A stretch of 64,000 bases of DNA, taken from contig CAWHJN010000005.1 in NCBI GenBank assembly GCA_963829705.1, positions 372,001 through 436,000 on the forward strand, in the 5' to 3' direction. Source of the stretch: CAWHJN01 sp963829705. Lineage in GTDB: Bacteria > Bacteroidota > Rhodothermia > Rhodothermales > BA12. Shown here piece by piece: positions 35,648 to 49,353 of this stretch. Below the pieces are notes generated by a model. That model saw only the letters and a list, made by a program, of their open reading frames with translations, was not told where the DNA came from and made no database searches. Each line of letters begins with the position of its first letter. The first letter of the stretch is position 1. A program made the translations under genes and the position numbers.

Positions 35648-36292
35648 TCACGGTGCCAGCCGCTCGCGCTGCCAGGCGTCCCCATGGCGGGTGTAGCGCA
35701 GGCGGTCGTGCAGGCGGTTAGGACGCCCCTGCCAGAATTCGATGGCAGATGGGACGACGCGGTAGCCGCCCCAGGAGTCGGGGCGCGGCACGGATGTGCC
35801 AGCGGGAAAACGCGCTTCAAGATCGTGGAGGCGCTGTTCGAGGGCGTCGCGATCCGGGATGGGCTGGCTCTGCGGCGAGGCGAGCGCGCCCAGCCTGCTG
35901 CCATGTGGACGGCTGGCGAAATAGGCATCTGATTCCGCAGCGTCCACGCGCTCGGCGCGCCCCTCGACGCGCACCTGCCGTTCGAGCGGCGGCCACCAGA
36001 ACACGAGCGCGGCGCGGCCCTGCGCGTCCAACTCGCGTCCTTTGCGGCTGTCGTAGTTGGTGTAGAAGACGAAGCCACCCGGCTCGATGCCCTTGAGCAG
36101 CACGATGCGCGCCGAGGGCTGGCCGTCGCCGCCCACGGTGGCGAGCGTCATCGCGTTGGGCTCGTGGGTGTCCGAGGCGAGGGCCTCGTCGAACCAGCGC
36201 TGAAACTGCGCGATGGGATCGTCGAGCACGTCTTTTTCGGCGAGGTCGTCGCGCTGGTAGGACTGGCGCAGGTCGGCGGGATGGGTCGGCAT
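35648..36292 (-). CDS. pdxH: Pyridoxamine/pyridoxine 5'-phosphate oxidase
   Basis: 214 aa. FMN enzyme making pyridoxal 5'-phosphate. Landmarks: ADLRQSYQRDDLAEKDV, DPIAQFQRWFDEAL, PNAMTLATVGGDGQPSARIVLLKG, GFVFYTNYDSRKGRELD, ALVFWWPPLERQVRVEG, SRPHGSRLGALAS.QS and the terminal FWQGRPNRLHDRLRYTR....W...RLAP. The start at 36292 gives the standard length. It is the last gene of a minus-strand run with the two genes upstream. Confidence 0.95.
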   Translation of the reverse strand: MPTHPADLRQSYQRDDLAEKDVLDDPIAQFQRWFDEALASDTHEPNAMTLATVGGDGQPSARIVLLKGIEPGGFVFYTNYDSRKGRELDAQGRAALVFWWPPLERQVRVEGRAERVDAAESDAYFASRPHGSRLGALASPQSQPIPDRDALEQRLHDLEARFPAGTSVPRPDSWGGYRVVPSAIEFWQGRPNRLHDRLRYTRHGDAWQRERLAP

Positions 36293-36305
36293 CGGACGAA
36301 AAATG

Positions 36306-36692
36306 TCAGGCGTCGAGGTCGCCCAGGCGACGCTCGGACAGGACGAGTTGGACACGGGAGACGAAGCGTGCGGCAGCTTGCCGGTCTTTGCGCTCGACGC
36401 GCAGCGTCAGGCGGCTGCCCTCGGCTCCGCAGATGGGTTCGAGCACGGCGAGGCGCCGCACCTGGAGCGTGATCTTGTTGCCCAGCAAGCCCGGCTGCCA
36501 CGCGAGGGTTTCCAGATCGTCGAGCGGCACCGCGGCGGTCTGCGTCGCGCCCAGCTCGAAGTCGCGATTCTGCGTGCGGTAGTCGAGCAGGAGGGTGTCC
36601 TCCTCCAGCCGCAGGATGCCTTTCACATCCACCAGCCCCTGCGCGTACGCGGCGGGGGTGAGGGTGAGCGAAACGGGAACGGAGGAAAACAT
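36306..36692 (-). CDS. Conserved hypothetical protein
   Basis: 128 aa, no signal or membrane segment. The body is beta-rich (VPVSLTLTPAAYAQGLVDVK, ILRLEEDTLLLDYRT, LAVLEPICGAEGSRLTLRVERKD) and may be a small PH-like or single-domain fold. I do not recognise a family. It lies 13 bases before pdxH and 25 bases after the GH3 gene, so the three are probably one transcript. An upstream in-frame ATG (MAADVRVDLL..) is possible but less likely. Confidence 0.65.
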   Translation of the reverse strand: MFSSVPVSLTLTPAAYAQGLVDVKGILRLEEDTLLLDYRTQNRDFELGATQTAAVPLDDLETLAWQPGLLGNKITLQVRRLAVLEPICGAEGSRLTLRVERKDRQAAARFVSRVQLVLSERRLGDLDA

Positions 36693-36717
36693 GGTGCGGG
36701 GCAGGTTCAGGAGAAGA

Positions 36718-38574
36718 TCAACGCGCACGTCCGCTGCCATACGCATAGTCGCCCACGGTGATCGGCAGGCGGCCCGGCGCGGCTTGCTCGCCGCGCAGCA
36801 CCCGCGCCGCCGCGCCGACGCTGGCGAGGGTCTGGTCGTAGAGCACCACGAGCGCGTCCGCGTCGGGGAAGCGCAGCGCGGCGTACGGGTTGCCGAAGGT
36901 GACGAGCACGACGGGTTTGCCCGACCGCAGGAGCGCATCGACGAGTTCGGGCTGGCCCCGCGTCAGGCCCGCGCTGCCGCGCCCTGAGACGAGCCGCAGG
37001 TACAGCGCCACCACGACCACGTCTGCCTGCCGGGCCTCGCGGGCGAGTTGTGCGGCGGTACTCGTCGGCGGCTGGCGGTCGTAGCGGTGCGCTGTCACAG
37101 CCGTGCCGTCATCGGACAGCGACGTCTCCAGCGCGTCCATCGCCGCCGTGATGCTCTCGGAGTCGCGGTAGTTGGACAGGTGCAGCAGCAGCGTCTTCTG
37201 GCCCGCGACGGGCAGCGCATCGCTCGTTTTGAGGACCGTTACGGCTGCGTCGGCGATGCGCTGCGCCGTGGGAGCCCCGAGCGGCGCGCGCATCAGCGCG
37301 TCGAAGGCACGGCGGTCGGGCGCGGCGCGGTGGCCCAGCCCGGCGCGGGCTTTCGCCATGAGCACCCGTTTGACGGCCTCTTCCACACGGGCAGCAGGCA
37401 GCGATCCATCCTCGACGGCACGCTGCACCGCGTTGATGGCGGCAGGCAGATCCTGCGGGGTGAGGATAACGTCGGCCCCGGCGTGCAGCGGCGCCGTCAC
37501 GCGCGTGGCGAGCGAGTACGTGTTTTGCAGCGCGCCCATCCGCACGTCGTCTGTCACCACGAGGCCATCAAAGCCGAACTCGCCGCGCAGGAGTTCAGTG
37601 AGCACACGCGGGCTGAACGTGGCGGGGCGCTCCTCCGCATCCAGCCCCTCGGCCCACAGGTGCGCCGTCATGACGGCGGCGGGCGGGTGCTTTCCGCCCA
37701 GCACATCGTGGAAGGGCCGCAACTCCACGCTGTCGAGCGCAGCGCGGTCGCCGGGGATGGTGGCGAGGCGGCTGTGCGTGTCCACGTTCGTGTTGCCGTG
37801 GCCAGGAAAATGCTTCATCGTCGTCAACACCCCGTAGCGCTCCGCCTGCCGGACGAACGCGCCCGCCATCGCACCCACGAGCGCGCCCCGCTCACCGTAC
37901 GACCGGATGTTGATGATCGGGTTATCGGCGTTGTTGTTGACGTCGGCGACGGGAGCGAAGACGAAGTTGACGCCCGTGGCGCGGCTCTCGATGGCGGTCA
38001 AACGCCCCGCAGCAGCAGCGAGGACGCTATCCCGCGCTGCTCCAATCGCCATGTTCGACGGGATCTCGGTGAGCGGGTTGTTGAAGCGCCCCACGCCGCG
38101 CTCGTAGTCGGCGGCGATGAAGAGCGGAACCGCACTCCGCGCCTGCAACCGCGTCGTGGCCGCGAAAACGTCTTCGGGAGCCATCAGGCGCGAGATCAGG
38201 AAGCCGCCCACGCCGTCCCGTTGCACCGGCCCCTGCACCGTCTGGTTGAGCGGCGTCGAGCGCCCCAGCGCAACAATGAACAACTGCCCGATGCGGGCGC
38301 GCGGCGTCAGGGCGTCGTACACCGAATCGGCCCAGTGTGCTGCTTCCTGTTCGCCAGGCAGCACGGGCAGAAAGAGGCTGTCGGGGTAGGCGAGGAAGAG
38401 GCTGTCGAGCGTCGAGAGCTTCCGGGCAGTGGCCTCGGGCAGCGTGTCGAGAAGGGAGTCGTGTGCGGCGACAGCCTGAGTGCGGCTGGAAGGTGCTTCG
38501 GGCAGGTCACCGCAGCCCCAGACGAGAAACAGCGGCAGCAGCAGGCGGAGGAGCATCAGGTTCAGGTACGGCAT
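36718..38574 (-). CDS. Glycoside hydrolase family 3 lipoprotein (beta-N-acetylhexosaminidase-like)
   Basis: 618 aa. The lipobox ends at Cys21 (VWGC). The GH3 barrel shows KHFPGHGNTNVDTHSRL around residue 250, with the His/Asp acid-base dyad typical of NagZ-type GH3 enzymes, and VVTDDVRMGAL around 340 with the nucleophile Asp. A C-terminal alpha/beta domain follows (ALVVLYDQTLASVGAAARVLRG). Such enzymes release N-acetylglucosamine from cell wall fragments or chitin. Being an exported lipoprotein with a second domain, it differs from cytoplasmic NagZ (~340 aa). Confidence 0.9.
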   Translation of the reverse strand: MPYLNLMLLRLLLPLFLVWGCGDLPEAPSSRTQAVAAHDSLLDTLPEATARKLSTLDSLFLAYPDSLFLPVLPGEQEAAHWADSVYDALTPRARIGQLFIVALGRSTPLNQTVQGPVQRDGVGGFLISRLMAPEDVFAATTRLQARSAVPLFIAADYERGVGRFNNPLTEIPSNMAIGAARDSVLAAAAGRLTAIESRATGVNFVFAPVADVNNNADNPIINIRSYGERGALVGAMAGAFVRQAERYGVLTTMKHFPGHGNTNVDTHSRLATIPGDRAALDSVELRPFHDVLGGKHPPAAVMTAHLWAEGLDAEERPATFSPRVLTELLRGEFGFDGLVVTDDVRMGALQNTYSLATRVTAPLHAGADVILTPQDLPAAINAVQRAVEDGSLPAARVEEAVKRVLMAKARAGLGHRAAPDRRAFDALMRAPLGAPTAQRIADAAVTVLKTSDALPVAGQKTLLLHLSNYRDSESITAAMDALETSLSDDGTAVTAHRYDRQPPTSTAAQLAREARQADVVVVALYLRLVSGRGSAGLTRGQPELVDALLRSGKPVVLVTFGNPYAALRFPDADALVVLYDQTLASVGAAARVLRGEQAAPGRLPITVGDYAYGSGRAR

Positions 38575-38641
38575 GGCCGCGCCAACCCGGCGCCGACAGG
38601 CACCGTTCCCCCTATCTTCTGGCCTCCGTCTCCTCCTCCCG

Positions 38642-39427
38642 ATGTCCCGTCTACGCCGCGAGTTCGACGCCCTTCGCACCGCCGTTCGGCACCTGGACGC
38701 GCAGACCGTCACGGTGTTGCTGCTGTCCGCCGCGCTCGTGTTCGTGCAGAACGAGGTGGGCAGCCGCCGCGTGTTCCGCGACCATCTGGCCACCGCGTTC
38801 GACCCTGCCTGGCAGGGCGTGCTGTCGTGGGGCTGGTGGTTCGGCGTGCAGGGGCTGACGGGTTTCGTGATTCCCGCGCTGTGCCTCGTGCTCATCTTCA
38901 AGCGTCGTCCCACCGAGATCGGGCTGGGGCTGGGCGACTGGAAGCTGGCGTTCACGCTCGCCGCCCTCTACGTGCCGCTCGTGGCCATCGGGACGTGGGT
39001 GTTGTCGGCAGGAGGCGATTTCCAGTCGCATTACCCGCACTACGCGCCCGCTGCGTTCGACTGGCGCTTTTTCTGGCTCTACGAAGCGCTCTTCCTTTTT
39101 TACTGGATCGGGTGGGAGTACCTGTGGCGCGGGTTCGTGCTCTTCGGCACGGCGCGCACCTTCGGCGTCTACGCCATTTTCGTGCAGACCGTCCCGTTCG
39201 CGCTCATGCATTCCGACAAGCCACCGGCCGAGGCGTTTCTCTCTATCCTGGGCGGTGTGGCGCTCGGGGCGCTCGTGTGGCGCTGCCGCTCCTTCTGGAT
39301 CGCCGTGCCCATCCACAGCGTCCAGATGTTTCTGCTCGATCTGTTCTGCTCTCTGCGGCTGCGCTCGGGCGCGCAGGGGTACGGCTTCGAAGCGCTGCGG
39401 CAGGCCTTCGGTGCGCTTTTCAACTGA
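38642..39427 (+). CDS. CPBP (Abi) family intramembrane protease
   Basis: 261 aa, about seven membrane helices. The family motifs are present: E-x-x-x-R in WEYLWRGFVLF, F-x-x-x-H in FALMHSDKP, and a last helix with PIHSVQMFLLD. The first Glu of the usual EE pair is Trp here. These proteases act in the membrane; bacterial substrates are mostly unknown. The gene is divergent from the GH3 gene and precedes pyrR by 22 bases. Confidence 0.85.
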   Translation: MSRLRREFDALRTAVRHLDAQTVTVLLLSAALVFVQNEVGSRRVFRDHLATAFDPAWQGVLSWGWWFGVQGLTGFVIPALCLVLIFKRRPTEIGLGLGDWKLAFTLAALYVPLVAIGTWVLSAGGDFQSHYPHYAPAAFDWRFFWLYEALFLFYWIGWEYLWRGFVLFGTARTFGVYAIFVQTVPFALMHSDKPPAEAFLSILGGVALGALVWRCRSFWIAVPIHSVQMFLLDLFCSLRLRSGAQGYGFEALRQAFGALFN

Positions 39428-39431
39428 CCTT

Positions 39432-39459
39432 ATATATGGCACGTCATATATGGCACGTC
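39432..39459. repeat. 14-bp tandem duplication spanning the pyrR start
   Basis: ATATATGGCACGTC occurs twice in direct tandem (39432-39445 and 39446-39459). The second copy holds the pyrR start codon (39450); the first holds an out-of-frame ATG (39436). Confidence 0.9.
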
Positions 39460-39959
39460 TTCCCCTGTACTCCCGCGACCGCGTCTCGCGCACGCTCAGC
39501 CGCCTCGCCAGCGAGGTCGTCGAGCGCAACAAAGGTGTCGAGAACCTGGTCGTCTTCGGCATCCGCTCGCGCGGCACGGCGCTGGCCGAAGTGCTGGCCG
39601 AGCGGCTGGGCACGCTGGCGAACCAGACCGTGGTGGCTCATCCCCTCGACGTGTCGGCCTATCGTGACGACCGCTCGCGCATCGCGCCTAGCGAAGCGCC
39701 GCCCGCACTCGACGTGAACGACCGCGACGTGCTGCTCGTGGACGATGTCCTCTACACGGGGCGCACTGCACGCGCCGCGCTCGATGCCGTGGTGCATCAC
39801 GGGCGGCCTCGCTCCATCCAACTCGTCGTGCTTGTGGACCGGGGCCACCGCGAGTACCCCATTCAACCCGATTACGTCGGGCGCGTCCTCTCGACTCAGT
39901 ACCGCGAGCGCGTCGTCGTGGACGTGGAGGAAGGGTTTGCGATCTACGTGGAGGAGTAG
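39450..39959 (+). CDS. pyrR: PyrR bifunctional protein (pyrimidine operon regulator / uracil phosphoribosyltransferase)
   Basis: 169 aa. The PRPP-binding loop VLLVDDVLYTGRT is at 94-106, and the family stretches FGIRSRGTALAEVL and DVSAYRDD are present. PyrR binds pyr mRNA leaders to cause attenuation in some bacteria and has weak uracil phosphoribosyltransferase activity. No pyr genes or leader are nearby, so its regulatory role here is open. ATG at 39450 is in frame; the upstream ATG at 39436, created by a tandem duplication, is not. Confidence 0.9.
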   Translation: MARLPLYSRDRVSRTLSRLASEVVERNKGVENLVVFGIRSRGTALAEVLAERLGTLANQTVVAHPLDVSAYRDDRSRIAPSEAPPALDVNDRDVLLVDDVLYTGRTARAALDAVVHHGRPRSIQLVVLVDRGHREYPIQPDYVGRVLSTQYRERVVVDVEEGFAIYVEE

Positions 39960-39986
39960 CGGGCAGCACGCCGCGCAGGGGGACGA

Positions 39987-40772
39987 CTACTCCAGATCTG
40001 GCTCCGCCGCTTCTTCCGTCACGAACAGCCGGATCTCGTAGCCCCCTCGCACGCGCGTGCCCGGTTCGCGGCTCTGCCGCAGCACCGTCATCTCGCTCGC
40101 GTCCTGTTCCTCGACGCCCACCGCCAGCGCCCGTAGCTTGTTCTCGAGCAGCACCTGCCGCGCCTCTTGCACCGTCAGGCCTACTACGTCCGGCACCACT
40201 TCGTACGTGTCGCTCGGCCCCGTGGAGTACCACAGCGTGACGGTCGAGGCGTCGAGCACCGAGTCGCCCGCAGCAGGGGACTGCCGCGTCACTGTATTAC
40301 GGTAGGGAGAGGGGATTGAGTCGGCTACGACGTCGCCCACGCGCAGGCCCAACGCCTCGATGCGGGTACGCGCGTCGCGCACCGATCCGCCGACGAACGA
40401 AGGCAGCCGACGCCGAGGGCGAGCGCCCTCATTGACAGTCAGATAGACACGCCGCCCTGGCTTGACGAACGATCCGCCCGGCGGTGTCTGGTCCATCACC
40501 TGACCTTGCTCCGCGCTACCTCCGAAGCGCCGGGCGATCTTCTCCACGTCAAACCCTTCGGATTTGAGCACGCGGGCCGCGTCGTCATACTGCGTTTCCA
40601 GCACACGCGGCACTTCCACCGCATCGCCGTGCCGGGTGTAAAGAGGCATCATCAGGCTGTTGACGACTATATATAAGAGCGTAAGCACAGTCACCAACCC
40701 ACCGAGGCCGATCCAGAAGTACAGATTGGTCATCAGCGCCTTGAAGCGCTGCCCGAAGGTGCCACGGTTCAT
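39987..40772 (-). CDS. Membrane-anchored protein with three PASTA domains
   Basis: 261 aa: a short cytoplasmic N-terminus, one membrane helix (about 19-44) and three extracytoplasmic PASTA units beginning near VEVPRVLETQYDDAARVL, LPSFVGGSVRDARTRIEALGL and VVPDVVGLTVQEARQVLLENKL. PASTA domains bind peptidoglycan or muropeptides, usually on Ser/Thr kinases or PBPs; here there is no kinase or transpeptidase domain, as is common in Bacteroidota-type PASTA proteins. It converges with pyrR. Confidence 0.9.
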   Translation of the reverse strand: MNRGTFGQRFKALMTNLYFWIGLGGLVTVLTLLYIVVNSLMMPLYTRHGDAVEVPRVLETQYDDAARVLKSEGFDVEKIARRFGGSAEQGQVMDQTPPGGSFVKPGRRVYLTVNEGARPRRRLPSFVGGSVRDARTRIEALGLRVGDVVADSIPSPYRNTVTRQSPAAGDSVLDASTVTLWYSTGPSDTYEVVPDVVGLTVQEARQVLLENKLRALAVGVEEQDASEMTVLRQSREPGTRVRGGYEIRLFVTEEAAEPDLE

Positions 40773-41124
40773 AGAGGTAAATAAGTGAGGTAGGGGGTGC
40801 CATACGCGCCTCGGGAAAGATGGATGCCGCATGGCCAGTGCCCTATTCAGGCGGCTTCATCGAGTGCCCACGACTCCTTCACGCGAACCGCACCAGAACG
40901 CCGAAACTGACCCTTCCGAGAGGCATATAGCGCCTTCCCACCGCAAGGAGGGTGTTCTTTATGAAGCGATCGACCACGCGCATTGAAGGTTCGGAGAAAC
41001 ACCGGGCCATGCGTTGACCGCCTGAGGAGGCTGCCGTATCATAGCAGCCCTCGCAGGAAAAACGGCGGCGCAGAAAGACGAAAAGAGGCGGAGTGTGAAG
41101 CGAGGTTGAAACGCAAAAAGTTGC

Positions 41125-41154
41125 TTGACACGCCAACTACGAATTCCGTAGTTT
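41125..41154 (+). promoter_or_regulatory. Promoter of the rRNA operon
   Basis: TTGACA at 41125-41130 and TAGTTT at 41149-41154 lie ~170 bases upstream of 16S. The spacing also suits a -33/-7 promoter of the TTG ... TAnnTTTG kind used in this superphylum (TAGTTTAG). Confidence 0.6.
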
Positions 41155-41222
41155 AGCAGTCCGGCCAAAAAATTCAGGCCGCCCGATTGGGGCGCTGAAA
41201 GGCCGGGCAAGATAAGCAATCT

Positions 41223-41232
41223 TGTTCTTTGA
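41223..41232 (+). promoter_or_regulatory. boxA antitermination site in the rrn leader
   Basis: TGTTCTTTGA matches the boxA consensus for Nus-dependent antitermination. Similar sequences occur between 16S and tRNA-Ile (TGTTCTTTAA, 42913-42922) and before 23S (GTTCTTTGACA, about 43214-43224). Confidence 0.65.
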
Positions 41233-41322
41233 CGATACTGGAAGCATAGCGAGTCCGAGTTAATTCCTTTTCCGTTTCAGGAAAGGCGAGACATAGAAAA
41301 AGCCAATCAGATTCAATTCTCT

Positions 41323-42842
<1,520 letters not shown>

Positions 42843-42980
42843 AGAGTGCTTTCTCGCTAGAGCTTAGGCTCTGAGGAATTAACTCGACTCGCTATGCTTC
42901 CCTATCGTCATCTGTTCTTTAAACGGTGTACCACCCCCGCTCTCACACCTGAGAGTACGCCTGATAGGCGATTTCCCTAT

Positions 42981-43054
<74 letters not shown>

Positions 43055-43082
43055 CTCCGCATCTGTTGCGGACTTATCAGGC

Positions 43083-43155
43083 GGGGTTATAGCTCAGTTG
43101 GTAGAGCACCTGCTTTGCAAGCAGGGGGTCGTCGGTTCGAATCCGTCTAACTCCA
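43083..43155 (+). tRNA. tRNA-Ala(UGC)
   Basis: Acceptor GGGGTTA (43083-43089) pairs with TAACTCC (43148-43154); anticodon TGC at 43116-43118; T arm GGTTCGAATCC. CCA is not encoded. It is the second spacer tRNA, 28 bases after tRNA-Ile. Confidence 0.96.
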
Positions 43156-43343
43156 CCCGCTTTCCAGTAGCGATCCAAAAGCATACAGCCGTACGCTTCC
43201 GATCCGGAAAGCCGTTCTTTGACATGTTGATTTCCGTTGCAATCTCAGATTGCGTGTAGCCTTCCACGGGCTGTGCGTAGCATCTGAGTGTAATCGAGTA
43301 AACGAGCGCAAGAGGGCTTAAGCCGGTTTCTTTCAGGAGACCT

Positions 43344-46272
<2,929 letters not shown>

Positions 46273-46351
46273 CACAGGTCTCCTGACAGAAACCGAAGCC
46301 CTCTGGCTCGTTTCCTCGATTCGTCGCAACGGAATCAACATGTCACCCTTT

Positions 46352-46462
46352 TCCGGTGGCTATAGCGCGGGGGTCCCACCTCTTCCCATTCCGAACAGAG
46401 CCGTTAAGCCCCGCAGCGCCGATGGTACTGCCCAAGTGGTGGGAGAGTAGGTCGCCGCCGGT
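46352..46462 (+). rRNA. rrf: 5S ribosomal RNA
   Basis: Terminal stem CCGGTGGC (46353-46360) with GTCGCCGCCGG (to 46461); internal landmarks GGTCCCACCTCTTCCCATTC and CGAACAGAGCCGTTAAG are classic 5S features. Ends are approximate. Confidence 0.95.
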
Positions 46463-46470
46463 TTCTCTGA

Positions 46471-46507
46471 GCGAGGTCGCATCTTCGGATGCGGCCTCGC
46501 TTTTTTT
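46471..46507 (+). terminator. Terminator of the rRNA operon
   Basis: GCGAGGTCGCATC (46471-46483) pairs with GATGCGGCCTCGC (46488-46500) across a TTCG tetraloop, followed by seven T residues. Confidence 0.95.
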
Positions 46508-46586
46508 GTTTACTCCAGTCTCACTGAGACAGTACTGTAGACATCATTCGGCTCGCCTATCTTTCAGCGCCACTAACTGAACCGCG

Positions 46587-48881
46587 ATGCCTCTCCCTCT
46601 CACCGAACCTGCCGTCACTCTTGATTTAGCGCAGGAGCATGGTCTTACTGCTGATGAATACCAGCGCGTCCTTGACAAACTTGGGCGCACTCCGACGCTA
46701 ACCGAGCTAGGGATCTACTCGGTGATGTGGAGCGAGCACTGCTCGTACAAAAACTCCATCGCGGTGATCAAAACGCTGCCACGCGATGGTGGCGCACTGC
46801 TGGTTGGGGCGGGCGAGGAAAACGCGGGACTCGTAGACATTGGCGGTGGGCTGGGCGTCGTTTTCAAGATCGAGAGCCATAACCACCCGTCTGCCGTCGA
46901 GCCCTACCAGGGCGCGGCGACGGGGGTGGGCGGCATCCAACGGGATATTTTCACGATGGGCGCACGGCCCATCTGCTCACTCAACTCGTTGCGCTTCGGC
47001 TCGCTCGACAATCCGCGTGTGCGGTATCTGCTGGACGGCGTCGTGCGTGGCATCGGGGATTACGGCAACTCGTTCGGCGTACCTACGGTGGGCGGTGAGG
47101 TGTATTTCGATGCTTCGTACGAAGGCAACCCGCTCGTGAACGCGATGAGCGTGGGAATCGTGAAAGTGGGTGAGACGGCCTCGGCGACGGCGAACGTGCC
47201 CGGCGCGCGCGTGTACATCGTCGGGTCGGCGACGGGGCGGGACGGAATTCACGGGGCCACGTTTGCCAGCGAGGAGATCAGCGAGGCCAGCGAGAGCAAG
47301 CGCCCCTCGGTGCAGGTCGGTGATCCGTTTACCGAGAAGCTGCTGCTCGAAGCGACGCTCGAAGCCATAGGCGCGGGTGTAGTGGCGGGTATCCAGGACA
47401 TGGGCGCGGCGGGCATCACGTGCTCGTCGTGCGAGATGAGCGCGAAGGGCGAGTGCGGGATGCTGCTCGATCTCGAAAAGGTGCCCATCCGCGAGCACGG
47501 CATGGTGCCCTACGAGATCATGCTCTCGGAAAGCCAGGAGCGGATGCTGATCGTGTGCAAGCCCGGGCGAGAAAAAGAGCTCGAAGCCATCTTCGACAAG
47601 TGGGACCTCAATGTGGCCGACATCGGCCAGGTCACCACTGACGGGTTTGTGCGGGTGCGCTGGCACGGAGAAGAAGTGGCCTGTGTACCTGCGGAGCATC
47701 TCGTGCTGGGTGGCGGCGCTCCTGTGTACCACCGCGAAACGGCACGCCCCGCGTACCTCGAGGCCGTCCATGCCTTCGATATGCAGCGAATTCCCGATGT
47801 GGATGCGAGCGGGGCAGCGGGCATCATTCTTCAGCTGCTCGGCTCGCCCAACATCGCCTCAAAAGGATGGATCTTCGAGCAGTACGACACCATGGTGCGC
47901 ACGAACACGCTCGTAGGGCCGGGGCCGAGCGATGCGGCAGTCGTGCGGGTAAAGGGGACGGACAAGGCACTCGCCGTCAAGACGGACTGCAACGGGCGCT
48001 ACGTGTACCTCAATCCGCGCAAGGGCGGGCGCATCGCCGTGGCTGAGGCGGCGCGCAACGTCGTCTGCGCGGGCGGGCAGCCGCTGGCCGTCACCAACTG
48101 CCTCAACTTCGGCAATCCGTACAAGCCAGAGGTCTACTGGACATTCAGGGAGGCCGTCGGTGGAATGGGCGATGCGTGCCGCGAGTTCGAGACACCGGTG
48201 ACAGGCGGCAACGTATCGTTCTACAATGAGAACCCGAACGGGGCCGTTTTCCCGACGCCCACCATCGGGATGCTCGGTCTCGTCGAGCACCTCGACCACG
48301 TGACGACGGCAGATTTCAAGCAGCCAGGCGACGACGTGTTTCTCCTCAGCCCGATCGCGTGGGCGCATCGCAACGACATCGGCGGAACGGAATACCTCGC
48401 CACCGTCCACGGGCAGATCACCGGCGACGCGCCGCACCTGAATCTGTATGAGGAGCATACGGTCCAGAAGATGATGCTGAGTCTGATCCGCGACGGGTTC
48501 GTACAGAGCGCCCACGACGTGTCGGACGGTGGGCTGGCCATCTGCCTGGCCGAGTCGGCGCTGTTCTCCGACGGGCTGGGCGTGGACGTGACGCTCGCGC
48601 CGCATGAACACCTGCGCCTCGACGCGCTGCTCTTCGGTGAGGCGCAGTCGCGCATCGTGTTCTCGGCCTCGCCTGGAAACCGCGCGTTCATCGAAAAAGC
48701 CATCGAACATCGGGGTGTGAAACTCTCCCACCTCGGCACCGTCACGGACGATGGCAACCTGACGATCCGCCTGGAGAGAGGCGAAACGGTGGAGGGAACG
48801 CGGGCGGAGATGGCGGATGCGTACGACCATTCCATCGAGCGCGCGTTAGGATTGCGGGAAACTCCACCTCGCGGCGCGTAG
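46587..48881 (+). CDS. purL: Phosphoribosylformylglycinamidine synthase subunit PurL (small type)
   Basis: 764 aa, the length of the PurL subunit that works with separate PurS and PurQ. It converts FGAR to FGAM in purine synthesis using ATP and glutamine-derived ammonia. Landmarks: LGRTPTLTELGIYSVMWSEHCSYKNS, FKIESHNHPSAVEPYQGAATGVGGI.RDI, GVPTVGGEVYF, IQDMGAAGITCSSCEM and SAHDVSDGGLAICLAESAL. purS and purQ are not in the window. Confidence 0.96.
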   Translation: MPLPLTEPAVTLDLAQEHGLTADEYQRVLDKLGRTPTLTELGIYSVMWSEHCSYKNSIAVIKTLPRDGGALLVGAGEENAGLVDIGGGLGVVFKIESHNHPSAVEPYQGAATGVGGIQRDIFTMGARPICSLNSLRFGSLDNPRVRYLLDGVVRGIGDYGNSFGVPTVGGEVYFDASYEGNPLVNAMSVGIVKVGETASATANVPGARVYIVGSATGRDGIHGATFASEEISEASESKRPSVQVGDPFTEKLLLEATLEAIGAGVVAGIQDMGAAGITCSSCEMSAKGECGMLLDLEKVPIREHGMVPYEIMLSESQERMLIVCKPGREKELEAIFDKWDLNVADIGQVTTDGFVRVRWHGEEVACVPAEHLVLGGGAPVYHRETARPAYLEAVHAFDMQRIPDVDASGAAGIILQLLGSPNIASKGWIFEQYDTMVRTNTLVGPGPSDAAVVRVKGTDKALAVKTDCNGRYVYLNPRKGGRIAVAEAARNVVCAGGQPLAVTNCLNFGNPYKPEVYWTFREAVGGMGDACREFETPVTGGNVSFYNENPNGAVFPTPTIGMLGLVEHLDHVTTADFKQPGDDVFLLSPIAWAHRNDIGGTEYLATVHGQITGDAPHLNLYEEHTVQKMMLSLIRDGFVQSAHDVSDGGLAICLAESALFSDGLGVDVTLAPHEHLRLDALLFGEAQSRIVFSASPGNRAFIEKAIEHRGVKLSHLGTVTDDGNLTIRLERGETVEGTRAEMADAYDHSIERALGLRETPPRGA

Positions 48882-48930
48882 TTGGGGTATTCCCTGTTTC
48901 GACAACCATTTTTACTGTGAGGTATCACTC

Positions 48931-49275
<345 letters not shown>

Positions 49276-49294
49276 GCCTTTTCTGTGACCTTTT

Positions 49295-49342
49295 GCGGGG
49301 GCAGCAGCGTGAAACACTCACTGCGCGCTGTCCCCGCTTTTT
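49295..49342 (+). terminator. Terminator between trxA and trxB
   Basis: GCGGGGGCAGC (49295-49305) pairs with GCTGTCCCCGC (49327-49337), one G-T pair, followed by TTTTT. It stands just before the trxB start, so trxB may rely partly on read-through. Confidence 0.75.
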
Positions 49343-49353
49343 ATGTACGCACC

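Larger units (their letters stand above)
40773..41322. other. Upstream region and leader of the rRNA operon
   Basis: 550 bases without a gene, between the divergent PASTA gene and 16S rRNA. It holds the rrn promoter (41125-41154) and a boxA site (41223-41232). The ~350 bases left of the promoter show nothing I can name. Confidence 0.6.

Noticed and set aside
36718..39717. Very long plus-strand frame opposite the GH3 gene
   Set aside because: His/Arg/Val-rich translation typical of the antisense of a GC-rich gene; the minus-strand GH3 enzyme explains the region.
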